From assembly GCA_045542595.1 (NCBI GenBank), contig JAZQLI010000039.1, positions 1 to 54,462 of the forward strand: a stretch of 54,462 nt of DNA, given 5' to 3'. The notes under the pieces were generated by a model. The model was given only the letters and a program-made list of their open reading frames with translations, was not told the DNA's origin and did no database searches. Below are positions 41,492 through 49,828 of this stretch, one piece after another. The position numbers and the translations under genes are program-made. The stretch is from Scatosoma sp045542595. GTDB lineage: Bacteria; Bacillota; Clostridia; Christensenellales; Borkfalkiaceae. Each line of letters starts with the position of its first letter. Position 1 is the first letter of the stretch.

Positions 41492-41520
41492 ATTATACCA
41501 TATCTATCCAATACTGTCAA
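41492..41520 (-). promoter_or_regulatory. Consensus promoter of the XRE-ATL regulator
   Basis: TTGACA (41515-41520), 17 nt, TATAAT (41492-41497), 25 nt before ATG 41466. This placement decides the start codon. Confidence 0.85.
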
Positions 41521-41523
41521 TTA

Positions 41524-41538
41524 TATCTATAATAGATA
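41524..41538. promoter_or_regulatory. Operator-like palindrome
   Basis: TATCTATAATAGATA, a near-perfect 15-base palindrome just upstream of the regulator's -35. Its left half, TATCTATAATA, recurs at 40027-40037. Likely site for the XRE-ATL protein. Confidence 0.55.
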
Positions 41539-41579
41539 TTATTGATTTTTTATTTTTTTGAAAAAAAGATAAAGAAAAA

Positions 41580-41596
41580 CCATAGATTTTCTATGG
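41580..41596 (-). terminator. Terminator at the PBP / element junction
   Basis: CCATAG / CTATGG stem (6 bp), five-base loop, then TTTTTCTTT on the minus strand. It separates the truncated PBP from the element's first gene. Confidence 0.75.
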
Positions 41597-41619
41597 CTTT
41601 CAAGATTTTTTTTGGTTAT

Positions 41620-43128
41620 TTAATAAATCATTCCACGATTTATATTCGCTACGCCTGTTTTACCGCCGATACGGTATCCGTCGATATACGCCTTTTTACC
41701 GCTACCGTCGCGAACAACTCCTTCCAGCATTTCCGCAAGTGTGTTCGACGCCTTTTCACTAATCGTTTTACGCTCTTCTCCTTTGCCGTTTTCCTGCAAG
41801 GTATAGCCGTCGTCGGCGTAAATACGTTTTACAAGGTGGGGCGTATAGTAATAACCGCCGTTGATTGCGGAAGCGGTAGCGCAAGCAAGCTGCAGCCCCG
41901 ACACGGCAACCGTTTGCCCAAAACCTATACGTGCCAAATCGCAATTTCTAACCGCACCTTGGGGCATCAACAAGCCATACGCTTCCCCACTGAAATCTAA
42001 CCCCGTTTTTTTACCGAAGCCAAACGCCGATAGATATTGATAAAAGGTATCCTTTCCAAGTGATAACGCCATATCCGTAAAACACGGGTTACAACTGTTA
42101 TTCAACGCGTCGGATAACGTTTGATTGCAATGCTTGCCGTTGGCGTGATTACTCCAGCATTTTACGGTAGTACCGTCTACTGCGCGCGTTCGGGAGCTGG
42201 AAAATACGTAGTTGGGCGAAAACGCTTTCGAATTTCCTTGATAATATTCTTCCAAATTGATTGCCGACGTAATGATTTTAAAAGTAGAGCCGGGCTCGTA
42301 AATATCGCTTACCACTCGATTTCTCGAAAGCGCGTTTAAAAGCTGCGTATCGTTACGCGGTACTTCGTTTAAATTATACGACGGATAGTTGGCAAGCGCA
42401 AGCACTTCAAAGGTATTGACGTCGAGTACGATACATTCCGCCGAAACAGGAGAATGCGTTGCCGCCGTTTTCTTGAGTGCGCTTTCTACAATTTCCTGTA
42501 TGCCGTAATCTATCGTCAGTTGTAAATTATACCCGTTTTCCGCAGGTAAGTACGTTGCTACACTCCCTTCTATTTCCACGCCTACAAGGTCGGTTTCGTA
42601 TAGCAGCTCGCCGTTTTTCCCTGCGAGATATTTTTCGTAGTATTTTTCAATACCCGTTGTACCCACGTTATCTATCGACGTAAAACCAAGCACTTGACAA
42701 AGCGCGTCGCCCTTTGGATAATACCGCGTATTATCCCGCGCATAATATACTCCGTCCAAGGAAAGAGCGGCAAGCTTTTCTACCGTCGATTTATCCACTC
42801 GTTTTGCCACTGTAATTTCCGAAGCTTTTTTCGTAGTCAATTTCTCATATAACGCGTCGCCGTCAATGGAAAGCGTATCCGCAAGCAACGCGGACGCGGT
42901 ATGTTTATCAGGAATGGCGTTTGCGCGCGCAAATACGCTATACGCCGCGTTATTGTCGGCAAGTAATACTCCGTTTCTATCCGTTATTTTGCCCCTGCCT
43001 GCGATAATGGGAATTTCCCTTGTCCACTGGTCGAGCGCACGGTAGTTGAGTTCTTCCTGCCATATAACTTGCACGTAAAAAAATCTGCCCAACAACAAGC
43101 AAAAAAGAAAGGTTACTGCCAAAACCAC
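41620..43128 (-). CDS. Truncated class B penicillin-binding protein (FtsI/SpoVD type)
   Basis: A 502-residue transpeptidase from GTG 43128. An N-terminal membrane helix, dimerisation domain (IAGRGKITDRNG), then SxxK EPGSTFKII, SxN SCN and KTG at 490-492. The chain ends ten residues after KTG, so the last strands and helix of the transpeptidase fold, usually 60-100 residues, are missing, making it likely inactive as it stands. Upstream codons in frame (to ATT 43188, behind AGGGG) read QKRLLAVVLAVTF, typical of PBP starts, so a non-standard ATT start is possible. Fourth gene of the dcw run. The element begins right after it. Confidence 0.85.
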   Translation of the reverse strand: MVLAVTFLFCLLLGRFFYVQVIWQEELNYRALDQWTREIPIIAGRGKITDRNGVLLADNNAAYSVFARANAIPDKHTASALLADTLSIDGDALYEKLTTKKASEITVAKRVDKSTVEKLAALSLDGVYYARDNTRYYPKGDALCQVLGFTSIDNVGTTGIEKYYEKYLAGKNGELLYETDLVGVEIEGSVATYLPAENGYNLQLTIDYGIQEIVESALKKTAATHSPVSAECIVLDVNTFEVLALANYPSYNLNEVPRNDTQLLNALSRNRVVSDIYEPGSTFKIITSAINLEEYYQGNSKAFSPNYVFSSSRTRAVDGTTVKCWSNHANGKHCNQTLSDALNNSCNPCFTDMALSLGKDTFYQYLSAFGFGKKTGLDFSGEAYGLLMPQGAVRNCDLARIGFGQTVAVSGLQLACATASAINGGYYYTPHLVKRIYADDGYTLQENGKGEERKTISEKASNTLAEMLEGVVRDGSGKKAYIDGYRIGGKTGVANINRGMIY

Positions 43129-43227
43129 GGCGAGTAACCTCTTTTGTAAAATAGATACTGAATATTGTGAAAGCGCGTTTTTGATAATAAATACACCCCT
43201 AAAATGCTTTTTATTATCTTATTCCGC

Positions 43228-43875
43228 TTACGGTTGAATCATTCCTTGAGAAAGCGCGTATTGCGTGATTGTTTCTTCGGAAATAGCTTCTTCTATACGG
43301 TTTTGAAGCGCTGTGTATTCTTCGTGCAACTGCACGTTTTGCGCTTGCAAGTTTTGTAATTCTACCGTCTTTTGACGAATGAGATGCGTATTTACGCAAA
43401 TGAGCGTTAACATTACAAGTACCGCCGTCGCAAACGCCGCCAACATCATTTTTGCTAAATGCGTCAACGAATATTGTGCTTCCGTCGCTACCGCCGTAGG
43501 CGCTTGCATTTGCACCGCTTGCGTTTCTACGGGCGCAAAAGCCACTTCTTGTACAACGGGCGTTTCCACTGCGCTGAATTTTTCAGTAGTAAATACCGGC
43601 GCTTCTATTTTTTCGCGAACAAACTCCGTTACCTGCGGCGTTTGTTCGAAAACGGACGTTTCTTCTACGCTTACGGAAGGTCTTTCGGGAGCGAGTACAG
43701 ACGCGCGCACGGTATAATCCGCCGCGTTATTTTCTTGTACGTACGATTGCGCAAACTGGTCGGCTTCCGCATCTTGTAATCTTTTGTAGCGCTCTTTAAT
43801 TTGTGCATTATGCTTTTGCGCTTCTTGTTCCGCTAACTGTTGTTGCAGCGAAACTCTTTCAAGTATGGTTTCCAT
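43228..43875 (-). CDS. ftsL: FtsL-like bitopic division protein with long N-terminal extension
   Basis: A 215-residue protein. A single membrane helix near 146-168 (MMLAAFATAVLVMLTLICV) is followed by a leucine-zipper-like coiled coil (VELQNLQAQNVQLHEEY), as in FtsL. The ~140-residue cytoplasmic N-terminus, Val/Thr/Pro/Glu-rich, is much longer than in usual ~110-residue FtsL. Its position between rsmH and the PBP supports the call. It would link FtsB/DivIC and the PBP in the divisome. Confidence 0.75.
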   Translation of the reverse strand: METILERVSLQQQLAEQEAQKHNAQIKERYKRLQDAEADQFAQSYVQENNAADYTVRASVLAPERPSVSVEETSVFEQTPQVTEFVREKIEAPVFTTEKFSAVETPVVQEVAFAPVETQAVQMQAPTAVATEAQYSLTHLAKMMLAAFATAVLVMLTLICVNTHLIRQKTVELQNLQAQNVQLHEEYTALQNRIEEAISEETITQYALSQGMIQP

Positions 43876-43920
43876 AATAACTCCTCCGTGTCGTTTTCCC
43901 TTATCTTTTGTTTCGACTTT

Positions 43921-44859
43921 TTATATTTTCTCCGCAATGCGCAATTTCGCGCATTTGCTACGTGAATTTTCCTTTAATTCCTGCTCCCCTGCCGTAATCG
44001 GTTTTTTCGTGATAATTTTAATTTCCGCTTTCTTTCCGCATACGCAAACGGGAAAATTAGGGGGACAGATGCAAGGCGATTGCATTTCTCGAAAGGCTTC
44101 TTTAACAATTCTGTCTTCCAACGATTGAAAGGTGAGAATGACGATTCGTCCACCCTTTTTTAAACGTTTGGTCAATGCCAAAGTGAGTTCGTACAATCCG
44201 TCCAGCTCCCCGTTTACTTCGATACGGAGTGCTTGAAAGGTTTTTCTTTCGCACGGCGCGCCGAAACGGAACTTTGCAGGTATGCTGTTTTGTATGATTT
44301 GCGAGAGTTCGCCCGAAGTTTTCAAGGGCTTGTCCGCTCTGTATTTTACGATATTGCGCGCAATTTGTTTTGAAAACGTCTCTTCTCCGTACGTTTTCAA
44401 AATCCACGCGAGTTTTTCTTCCGAATAGGTATTGACTACCGTTTCCGCCGTCAAAGGCGCGGTTTGGTCCATACGCATATCCAAGGGCGAATTTGCCATT
44501 CGATAGGAAAACCCCCTATCTTCGTCGTCGATTTGATGAGAAGAGATACCAAAGTCGAGTATCGCTCCGTCAATTTTATCAACGCCTGCTTCCGCAAATA
44601 CCTTTTCGAAATCTTTATAATTCGATTTATATATTGTAAAGCGTCCTGCAAACGGTTGCAAACGCTGCGTCGCCGCCGCTATCGCTTCGTCGTCTAAATC
44701 GGTAGCAATCAATCTACCGTTTGGTGAAGTACGCTTTAAAATTTCATACGAATGTCCGCCGCCGCCAACTGTGCCGTCAAACCAAACGCCCCCTGCTTTT
44801 AAGGAAAGCCCGTCCATGCACTCTTCAAGCATTACCGGTTTATGCGAAAATTCTAACAT
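43921..44859 (-). CDS. rsmH: 16S rRNA (cytosine-1402-N4)-methyltransferase
   Basis: A 312-residue MraW/RsmH. HKPVMLEECMDGLS opens, GTVGGGGHSYEIL is the SAM-binding motif, GAILDFGISSHQ and GGRIVILTFQSLEDR complete the signature. It methylates C1402 in the decoding site of the small subunit. It starts 2 nt after mraZ in the dcw operon. Confidence 0.95.
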   Translation of the reverse strand: MLEFSHKPVMLEECMDGLSLKAGGVWFDGTVGGGGHSYEILKRTSPNGRLIATDLDDEAIAAATQRLQPFAGRFTIYKSNYKDFEKVFAEAGVDKIDGAILDFGISSHQIDDEDRGFSYRMANSPLDMRMDQTAPLTAETVVNTYSEEKLAWILKTYGEETFSKQIARNIVKYRADKPLKTSGELSQIIQNSIPAKFRFGAPCERKTFQALRIEVNGELDGLYELTLALTKRLKKGGRIVILTFQSLEDRIVKEAFREMQSPCICPPNFPVCVCGKKAEIKIITKKPITAGEQELKENSRSKCAKLRIAEKI

Positions 44860-44861
44860 AA

Positions 44862-45287
44862 TTAAATACCGAGTTTTTTGAGTTCCGCATCATAATCGAC
44901 GCCGTCGATATATGCGTAATATCTTTCCGCCGCCCAAATTTCAAGGCGTTTGCCTCTACCAAGCGTTACGATATCTTTCGTGATGCCTGCCATCTTTTTA
45001 AGCGCCGAAGGCAAAACCACCCTGCCCTGCGCGTCTTCTTCCGCCGAAAAGATACTACCGAAAAAGAGCGTTGACGCTTCGTTCGATTCGGAAATCCCTT
45101 CTTCGGATAACGTGGAAATGGTATCGTCGAGTAAATCGTCCGCCATTACGCAAATGCAACGGTTCATACCACGGAAGAAACTATACGACTTTTCGCCGTT
45201 CTCCCCCGTCAACTCCTTTTTGAAACGAGAAGGAATACGCAAACGGTTTTTATCGTCTAACTGGTGTTCGAATACGCCTTTAAACAT
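44862..45287 (-). CDS. mraZ: Division/cell wall cluster regulator MraZ
   Basis: A 141-residue AbrB-like repressor of the dcw operon. Two swapped-hairpin repeats (HQLDDKNRLRIPSRFKKEL and EDAQGRVVLPSALKKMAGI) are clear. ATG 45287 has AAAGGAGG upstream; the longer frame to 45356 is leader RNA. It represses from the TGGG-type boxes in its own promoter. Confidence 0.95.
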   Translation of the reverse strand: MFKGVFEHQLDDKNRLRIPSRFKKELTGENGEKSYSFFRGMNRCICVMADDLLDDTISTLSEEGISESNEASTLFFGSIFSAEEDAQGRVVLPSALKKMAGITKDIVTLGRGKRLEIWAAERYYAYIDGVDYDAELKKLGI

Positions 45288-45347
45288 ATGCAGTTTTCCT
45301 CCTTTCTCGTTTTTGGGAAATATACCCCTATAAATATAACTGTTTCT

Positions 45348-45376
45348 ATTATACAACCACTTTTGCCCATTGTCAA
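45348..45376 (-). promoter_or_regulatory. mraZ promoter with MraZ-box-like repeats
   Basis: TTGACA (45371-45376), 17 nt, TATAAT (45348-45353) on the minus strand. The spacer contains TGGGC-5 nt-TGGTT, an MraZ-style repeat at 10-bp spacing, so autoregulation is expected. Confidence 0.85.
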
Positions 45377-45449
45377 TAGAATTTTAGTAATTTTTTCAAA
45401 TTTTTTTAATTTTTTTGGGATTTTTAACCACCACACAACCATTTTGGGG

Positions 45450-46217
45450 TTATTTTATGCCGAACATTTGTTCGTAAATGTGTTTGTTTGACCATTTACA
45501 CTTTCCGAGAAAGAAAATATTGTCGAAAAAACAGCTATCGTTACACTCTGTTTTGGGTGCGTTTTGCTTGGTTTTTAATATAAGGGATTGCAATCGGTTA
45601 GCCATTCCCGTATTGCCGTCGTACACTTTTGCGTTATAAAATTGTGTAATTTGTTGCTTTACATATATATAATGGGTACAACCGAGCACGACGGCGTGGG
45701 GGTTGCCCGTGGGCAAAAATGGAGTTACGTCCCAACCTTTTGAAAAAATATTCTTTTCAATCTCCCCTGCCAAACGGTCGCAGGGGTGCAGCACCAAACG
45801 ACTGCTTGGATACGCTTCCGCTGTTTTTCGGCAAAGATTTTGAAAACGGTTGCTTTCGTACGTGGCGCGCGTTGTCAAAACGAATATCGTTCCCCCTTGC
45901 TTGGCTGCGGACACGACGGCAGGCTCTGCCCCCACAATGGGAAAGGCATACTTGCTACGTAACGTGTCCACGCATACCGCCGTTGCCGTATTACACGCCA
46001 AAACCGCGGCTTGGGGTTGTAAATATTCCGTTTGCTTAAAAACGTCAAGCACCAAAGACCGCACGGCGTTTTCCGATAAATTTCCGTACGGAGCGTGTTC
46101 GTTATCGCCGTAATAATAAAAAATTTCTTGCGGAATACGCTTTCTGCACTGGGCAAGCACCGTAAGTCCGCCGATGCCGCTATCGAAAAAAAAGACTCCG
46201 TTTTTAGGAATATCCAT
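45450..46217 (-). CDS. murI: Glutamate racemase
   Basis: A 255-residue racemase making D-glutamate for peptidoglycan. FFDSGIGGLTVL gives the substrate loop, LACNTATAVC the first catalytic cysteine and VVLGCTHYIY the second. It has a slightly unusual C-terminus (KCSNDSCFFDN stretch). AAGGGGTGG precedes ATG 46217. It reads toward mraZ but is separated from it by the mraZ promoter, and is divergent from rpsT. Confidence 0.93.
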   Translation of the reverse strand: MDIPKNGVFFFDSGIGGLTVLAQCRKRIPQEIFYYYGDNEHAPYGNLSENAVRSLVLDVFKQTEYLQPQAAVLACNTATAVCVDTLRSKYAFPIVGAEPAVVSAAKQGGTIFVLTTRATYESNRFQNLCRKTAEAYPSSRLVLHPCDRLAGEIEKNIFSKGWDVTPFLPTGNPHAVVLGCTHYIYVKQQITQFYNAKVYDGNTGMANRLQSLILKTKQNAPKTECNDSCFFDNIFFLGKCKWSNKHIYEQMFGIK

Positions 46218-46288
46218 CTAGCCACCCCTTAATTAGAGAAAATTTTTTAAAAATTTATTGTTTTTCGCTTTTTTACACCGAAAAACAG

Positions 46289-46317
46289 TTTACAATCAAA
46301 AAAAATTATGTTAAAAT
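46289..46317 (+). promoter_or_regulatory. rpsT promoter
   Basis: TTTACA (46289-46294), 17 nt, TAAAAT (46312-46317). Confidence 0.7.
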
Positions 46318-46365
46318 AATCTACGCAATTAACTTTAAACAAAAAAGAAGCACAAGGAGAACATT

Positions 46366-46629
46366 ATGCCTAATATTAAATCCGCAAAGAAAAGAGTTTT
46401 GGTTATTGAAAAGAAAACGATGCAAAACAAAGCGATTAAATCCGCTTTGAAAACGCAAGTAAAGAAATTTCTTGAAGCCGTAAACGCAGGTAACAAGGAA
46501 GAAGCCACGAAGCTTTTCCCCGAAACCGTTTCCGCTATCGACGGCGCAGTTACCAAAGGCGTTATTCATAAGAACAACGCAAACAATAGAAAAGCGAAAC
46601 TTGCGAAAAAGCTTGCCGCTTTAAACTAA
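46366..46629 (+). CDS. rpsT: Ribosomal protein bS20
   Basis: An 87-residue, Lys-rich helical small-subunit protein: MPNIKSAKKRVLVIEKK, then an AIKSALKTQVKKFLEAV helix and a KGVIHKNNANNRKAKLAKKL end, matching S20. AAGGAG before ATG 46366. It stands alone with promoter and UUCG-loop terminator. Confidence 0.96.
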   Translation: MPNIKSAKKRVLVIEKKTMQNKAIKSALKTQVKKFLEAVNAGNKEEATKLFPETVSAIDGAVTKGVIHKNNANNRKAKLAKKLAALN

Positions 46630-46655
46630 TAGCCACTATCATATTATAAATATGA

Positions 46656-46677
46656 GGGTATGCCTTCGGGTATACCC
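46656..46677 (+). terminator. rpsT terminator
   Basis: A 9-bp stem (one G-U) closed by a UUCG tetraloop, followed by a CCTTTTTT tract. Confidence 0.92.
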
Positions 46678-46792
46678 CTTTTTTCGTGTTTTATATCCCC
46701 TGTCCCGTATCGCCCATTTCGGCGATATTTTTATTTTTTCATACTTTTTTATACGCGCGCGCGAAAACTTATAAAATATATATACAAAACGC

Positions 46793-46821
46793 TTGACATT
46801 ATACGTCGTTTTTTTTATAAT
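46793..46821 (+). promoter_or_regulatory. Consensus promoter of the polyamine operon
   Basis: TTGACA (46793-46798), 17 nt, TATAAT (46816-46821), 65 nt before the regulator start. Confidence 0.88.
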
Positions 46822-46832
46822 ACAATCGTTTA

Positions 46833-46871
46833 GTTTATTTTTGCTAAACTTTCGGTTTATTTTTAACAAAC
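46833..46871 (+). promoter_or_regulatory. Tandem operator-like repeats
   Basis: GTTTATTTTTGCTAAAC (46833-46849) and GTTTATTTTTAACAAAC (46855-46871) are near-identical 17-mers with GTTT/AAAC arms, centres 22 bp apart on one DNA face. They lie between +1 and the regulator gene, so autorepression by the XRE-cupin protein is expected. Confidence 0.7.
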
Positions 46872-46885
46872 TCCGCGAGGGTATT

Positions 46886-47419
46886 ATGAATTTAGGCAAA
46901 AAAATAAAACAAATGCGGTTACAACTGGGGTTAACGCAAGAAGAGTTGGCGGATCGGTGCGAATTGACCAAGGGATATATTTCTCAACTGGAAAACGACC
47001 TGAACAGCCCCTCTATCGCCACGCTTACCGACATCTTAGCGGCTTTGGGGAGTAATCTTTCCGAATTTTTCCGTGAAGAAACGGCGGAAAAAGTAGTATT
47101 CGCCAAAGAAGAGTTTATCGAAAAAGACTCTGATGGAATGCTATGGCACTGGCTAATCCCCAACGCGCAAAAAAATATGATGGAGCCCGTACTTGTCGAG
47201 CTTGCCGAAGGCGCGTCGTCGTCGGGCGACGTACCGCACGAAGGAGAAGAGTTCGGTTACGTGTTAGAAGGTAAAATTGCCGTAAAGCTAGGAAACAAGC
47301 TACACGCTTGCAAGAAAGGCGAAGCTTTTTATTACGCCGCGAACAAACCGCACTCTATCGTCAACAAAAACAAAGGAAAATCAAAATTCCTGTGGGTTTC
47401 CACTCCACCTAATTTTTAA
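46886..47419 (+). CDS. XRE-cupin regulator (PuuR-like)
   Basis: A 177-residue regulator from ATG 46886 (GAGGG upstream; the longer frame to 46793 lies over the promoter). N-terminal XRE helix-turn-helix (LGLTQEELADRCELTKGYIS, LENDLNSPS) and C-terminal cupin (VPHEGEEFGYVLEGKIAV). This class senses polyamine or related ligands next to potABCD. It is the first gene of the operon, 28 nt before potA. Confidence 0.92.
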   Translation: MNLGKKIKQMRLQLGLTQEELADRCELTKGYISQLENDLNSPSIATLTDILAALGSNLSEFFREETAEKVVFAKEEFIEKDSDGMLWHWLIPNAQKNMMEPVLVELAEGASSSGDVPHEGEEFGYVLEGKIAVKLGNKLHACKKGEAFYYAANKPHSIVNKNKGKSKFLWVSTPPNF

Positions 47420-47447
47420 TAGATTTATCACGGGAGTATACTGAAAT

Positions 47448-48977
47448 ATGAGCAAAGCAAATTCCAAAGAAAATAACGCGAAAATTATCGAGCTGGTCGA
47501 CGTTTGCAAACAATTCGACGGCGTTTCTATTGTTGAAAATATCAATCTGTACGTACGCAAAGGCGAATTTATTACCTTTCTCGGCCCGTCGGGTTGCGGC
47601 AAGACCACCACTTTACGTATGATTGCAGGCTTTGAATTACCTTCAAGCGGTAAAATATTATTAAACGGCGAAGACATCAGCGCTTTGCCGCCGCATTTAC
47701 GCCCTGTCAATACCGTATTCCAAAAATACGCACTGTTTCCGCATTTGAACGTATTTGAAAACGTAGCGTTCGGCTTAAAACAAAAGCGCGTGGAAACGAC
47801 GTACGTCGATAAAAAAGGCAACACGAAAATTAAAATGGAAAAATTGCCCAAAGGCGTTATCGCCGAAAAGGTAAAAAAGGCTTTGGATATCGTCGATTTA
47901 AGCGGTTTTGAAAAACGGAGTATCTCTACCCTTTCAGGCGGACAACAACAACGTATCGCCATTGCGCGCGCCATCGTAAACGAGCCGGAAATTTTGCTTT
48001 TAGACGAGCCGCTTGGCGCACTCGATTTAAAAATGCGCAAGGAAATGCAGTTAGAACTCAAAGCTATGCATAAGCGTTTGGGCATCACCTTTATTTACGT
48101 TACGCACGACCAAGAAGAAGCGCTTACTATGTCCGATACGATTGTGGTTATGGCGGACGGTGCTATTCAACAAATCGGCACTCCCGAAATGATTTATAAC
48201 GAACCGAAGAATACCTTCGTTGCCGACTTTATCGGGGAAAGCAATATTTTCACGGGCGTTATGCCCAAAGACAACCAAGTACGGTTTTGCGGAAAAACGT
48301 TCGATTGTTTAGACAGCGGTTTTGAAAAGGACGAACCGGTAGACGTTGTCGTACGCCCCGAAGACGTAAAAATTAAAGCCTATGAAGACGGTATGTTAAA
48401 AGGCAAAGTAACTTCGGTTATTTTTAAAGGCATTCATTATCAAATTTTAGTGCAATGCGGTAGATACGAAATAGAAATTCAAAGCACCACCACTCCTAAC
48501 GTTGGCGATATGGTAGGTTTGGTTATCAAGCCCAACGGTATCCACGTTATGAAAAAGGTATTCCGCGTTAATAAATTCACAGGCGTTATCACCAAACGCA
48601 ACACCGTCGAGTTCGGCGACGGCGAATTTGAATGCGACGTAACGCAGTTATACCCCAATAGTCATTTGGACGAAGAAGGATATTTAATCACGCAAAAAGG
48701 TGAAAAACTCGATTTGACGGATACGGAAGTAAACGTAGAAGTCGGTTTACACGATATTACTATGAGCGACGACCCCGACGTGGGCGGCGCGCAGGGCAAT
48801 ATTATTTCGCTTATTTATAAGAGTGAATATTACCGCTATATCGTACGTACGGAAAACGAAGAAGATTACGTACTCGCGTGTGAAGACCTTTGGAATGAAA
48901 ACGACCGCGTAAGCTTGATTATCCCTAAGGATAAAATCCGTATGACGTTGAAAGTTGCGGAAGGAGGCAAGCAATGA
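47448..48977 (+). CDS. potA: Polyamine ABC transporter ATP-binding protein, extended
   Basis: A 509-residue ATPase. Walker A GPSGCGKTT, Q-loop, signature LSGGQQQR, Walker B LLLDEPLGALD and H-loop VTHDQEEAL are intact. The C-terminal ~230 residues hold a TOBE domain (~280-365) and a second TOBE-like half (VFRVNKFTGVITKRNTVE to the end), well beyond a ~370-residue PotA. A short insert (YVDKKGNTKIKMEKL) lies after the Q-loop. It drives spermidine/putrescine import. Confidence 0.93.
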   Translation: MSKANSKENNAKIIELVDVCKQFDGVSIVENINLYVRKGEFITFLGPSGCGKTTTLRMIAGFELPSSGKILLNGEDISALPPHLRPVNTVFQKYALFPHLNVFENVAFGLKQKRVETTYVDKKGNTKIKMEKLPKGVIAEKVKKALDIVDLSGFEKRSISTLSGGQQQRIAIARAIVNEPEILLLDEPLGALDLKMRKEMQLELKAMHKRLGITFIYVTHDQEEALTMSDTIVVMADGAIQQIGTPEMIYNEPKNTFVADFIGESNIFTGVMPKDNQVRFCGKTFDCLDSGFEKDEPVDVVVRPEDVKIKAYEDGMLKGKVTSVIFKGIHYQILVQCGRYEIEIQSTTTPNVGDMVGLVIKPNGIHVMKKVFRVNKFTGVITKRNTVEFGDGEFECDVTQLYPNSHLDEEGYLITQKGEKLDLTDTEVNVEVGLHDITMSDDPDVGGAQGNIISLIYKSEYYRYIVRTENEEDYVLACEDLWNENDRVSLIIPKDKIRMTLKVAEGGKQ

Positions 48978-49828
48978 CGGGAACAAAGCAAAAGCCGCAT
49001 TTCTCGCGTAAATTGCTCGCCATTCCTTACGCGTTGTTTTTAGCGGTATTTGTCGTAATCCCCTTGATTATCGTTTTATATTATGCTTTTACCAACGATA
49101 AAAACGAATTCACGTGGGAATATCTTATCTTATTTTTTAACGATAGCGGTAAAGGTCTTGCAGGATTTTTCTCGTCCCCTACCTTTCAAACGATTGTTCG
49201 CAGTCTGTTCATTTCGTTTATGAGTACGGTTATCAGTCTTTTAATCGCCTATCCCGTTGCGTATATTATCGCGAATTGTAAACTCAAAAACAAATCCACT
49301 TTACTCCTTTTATTTATCGTGCCTATGTGGGTAAATTTCGTGCTCCGTATCAACGCTTTAAAGGAGCTGTTCGTATGGCTGGGCACGTATAATCAATCGG
49401 ACGCATGGAACGTCGTGAACACCATTATCGGTATGGTGTACGATTTTCTTCCGTTTATGATTTTGCCTATTTACACAACGATTATCAAGATAGATAAAAG
49501 CTATTTGGAAGCAGCTAAAGATTTGGGCGCAACGGGCGCAAAAGCGTTTATTAAAATTACCCTTCCCCTTTCAAAATCGGGCATTATAAGCGGCGTTTCT
49601 ATGGTATTTTTACCGTCTATGACCAACTACGTCGTATCCAACTACCTTACCTACCGCAACGTGAAAATTTTCGGCAAGCTTATCGACGACTATTTCACGG
49701 GCGGACTGTGGCACGACGGCTCGTTTGTGGCACTTGTATTATTGTTGTTTATGTTCCTGATTACGTGGCTTACGGGCGGTTTTGAAAGCGACGAACAAAC
49801 GGATATGCGAGGTACTTCGTTATGGTAA
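48974..49828 (+). CDS. potB: Polyamine ABC transporter permease
   Basis: A 284-residue permease with six predicted helices and the coupling motif EAAKDLGATGAKAFIKITLP (EAA loop). ATGA overlap with potA stop. It pairs with potC to form the channel. Confidence 0.92.
   Translation: MTGTKQKPHFSRKLLAIPYALFLAVFVVIPLIIVLYYAFTNDKNEFTWEYLILFFNDSGKGLAGFFSSPTFQTIVRSLFISFMSTVISLLIAYPVAYIIANCKLKNKSTLLLLFIVPMWVNFVLRINALKELFVWLGTYNQSDAWNVVNTIIGMVYDFLPFMILPIYTTIIKIDKSYLEAAKDLGATGAKAFIKITLPLSKSGIISGVSMVFLPSMTNYVVSNYLTYRNVKIFGKLIDDYFTGGLWHDGSFVALVLLLFMFLITWLTGGFESDEQTDMRGTSLW

Noticed and set aside
41466..41520. Eighteen extra N-terminal residues of the XRE-ATL protein
   Set aside because: The segment contains the consensus -10/-35 of the gene, so it lies upstream of transcription.
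46321..46569. Minus-strand frames over rpsT
   Set aside because: Mirror frames of the Lys-rich rpsT gene with no start signals.
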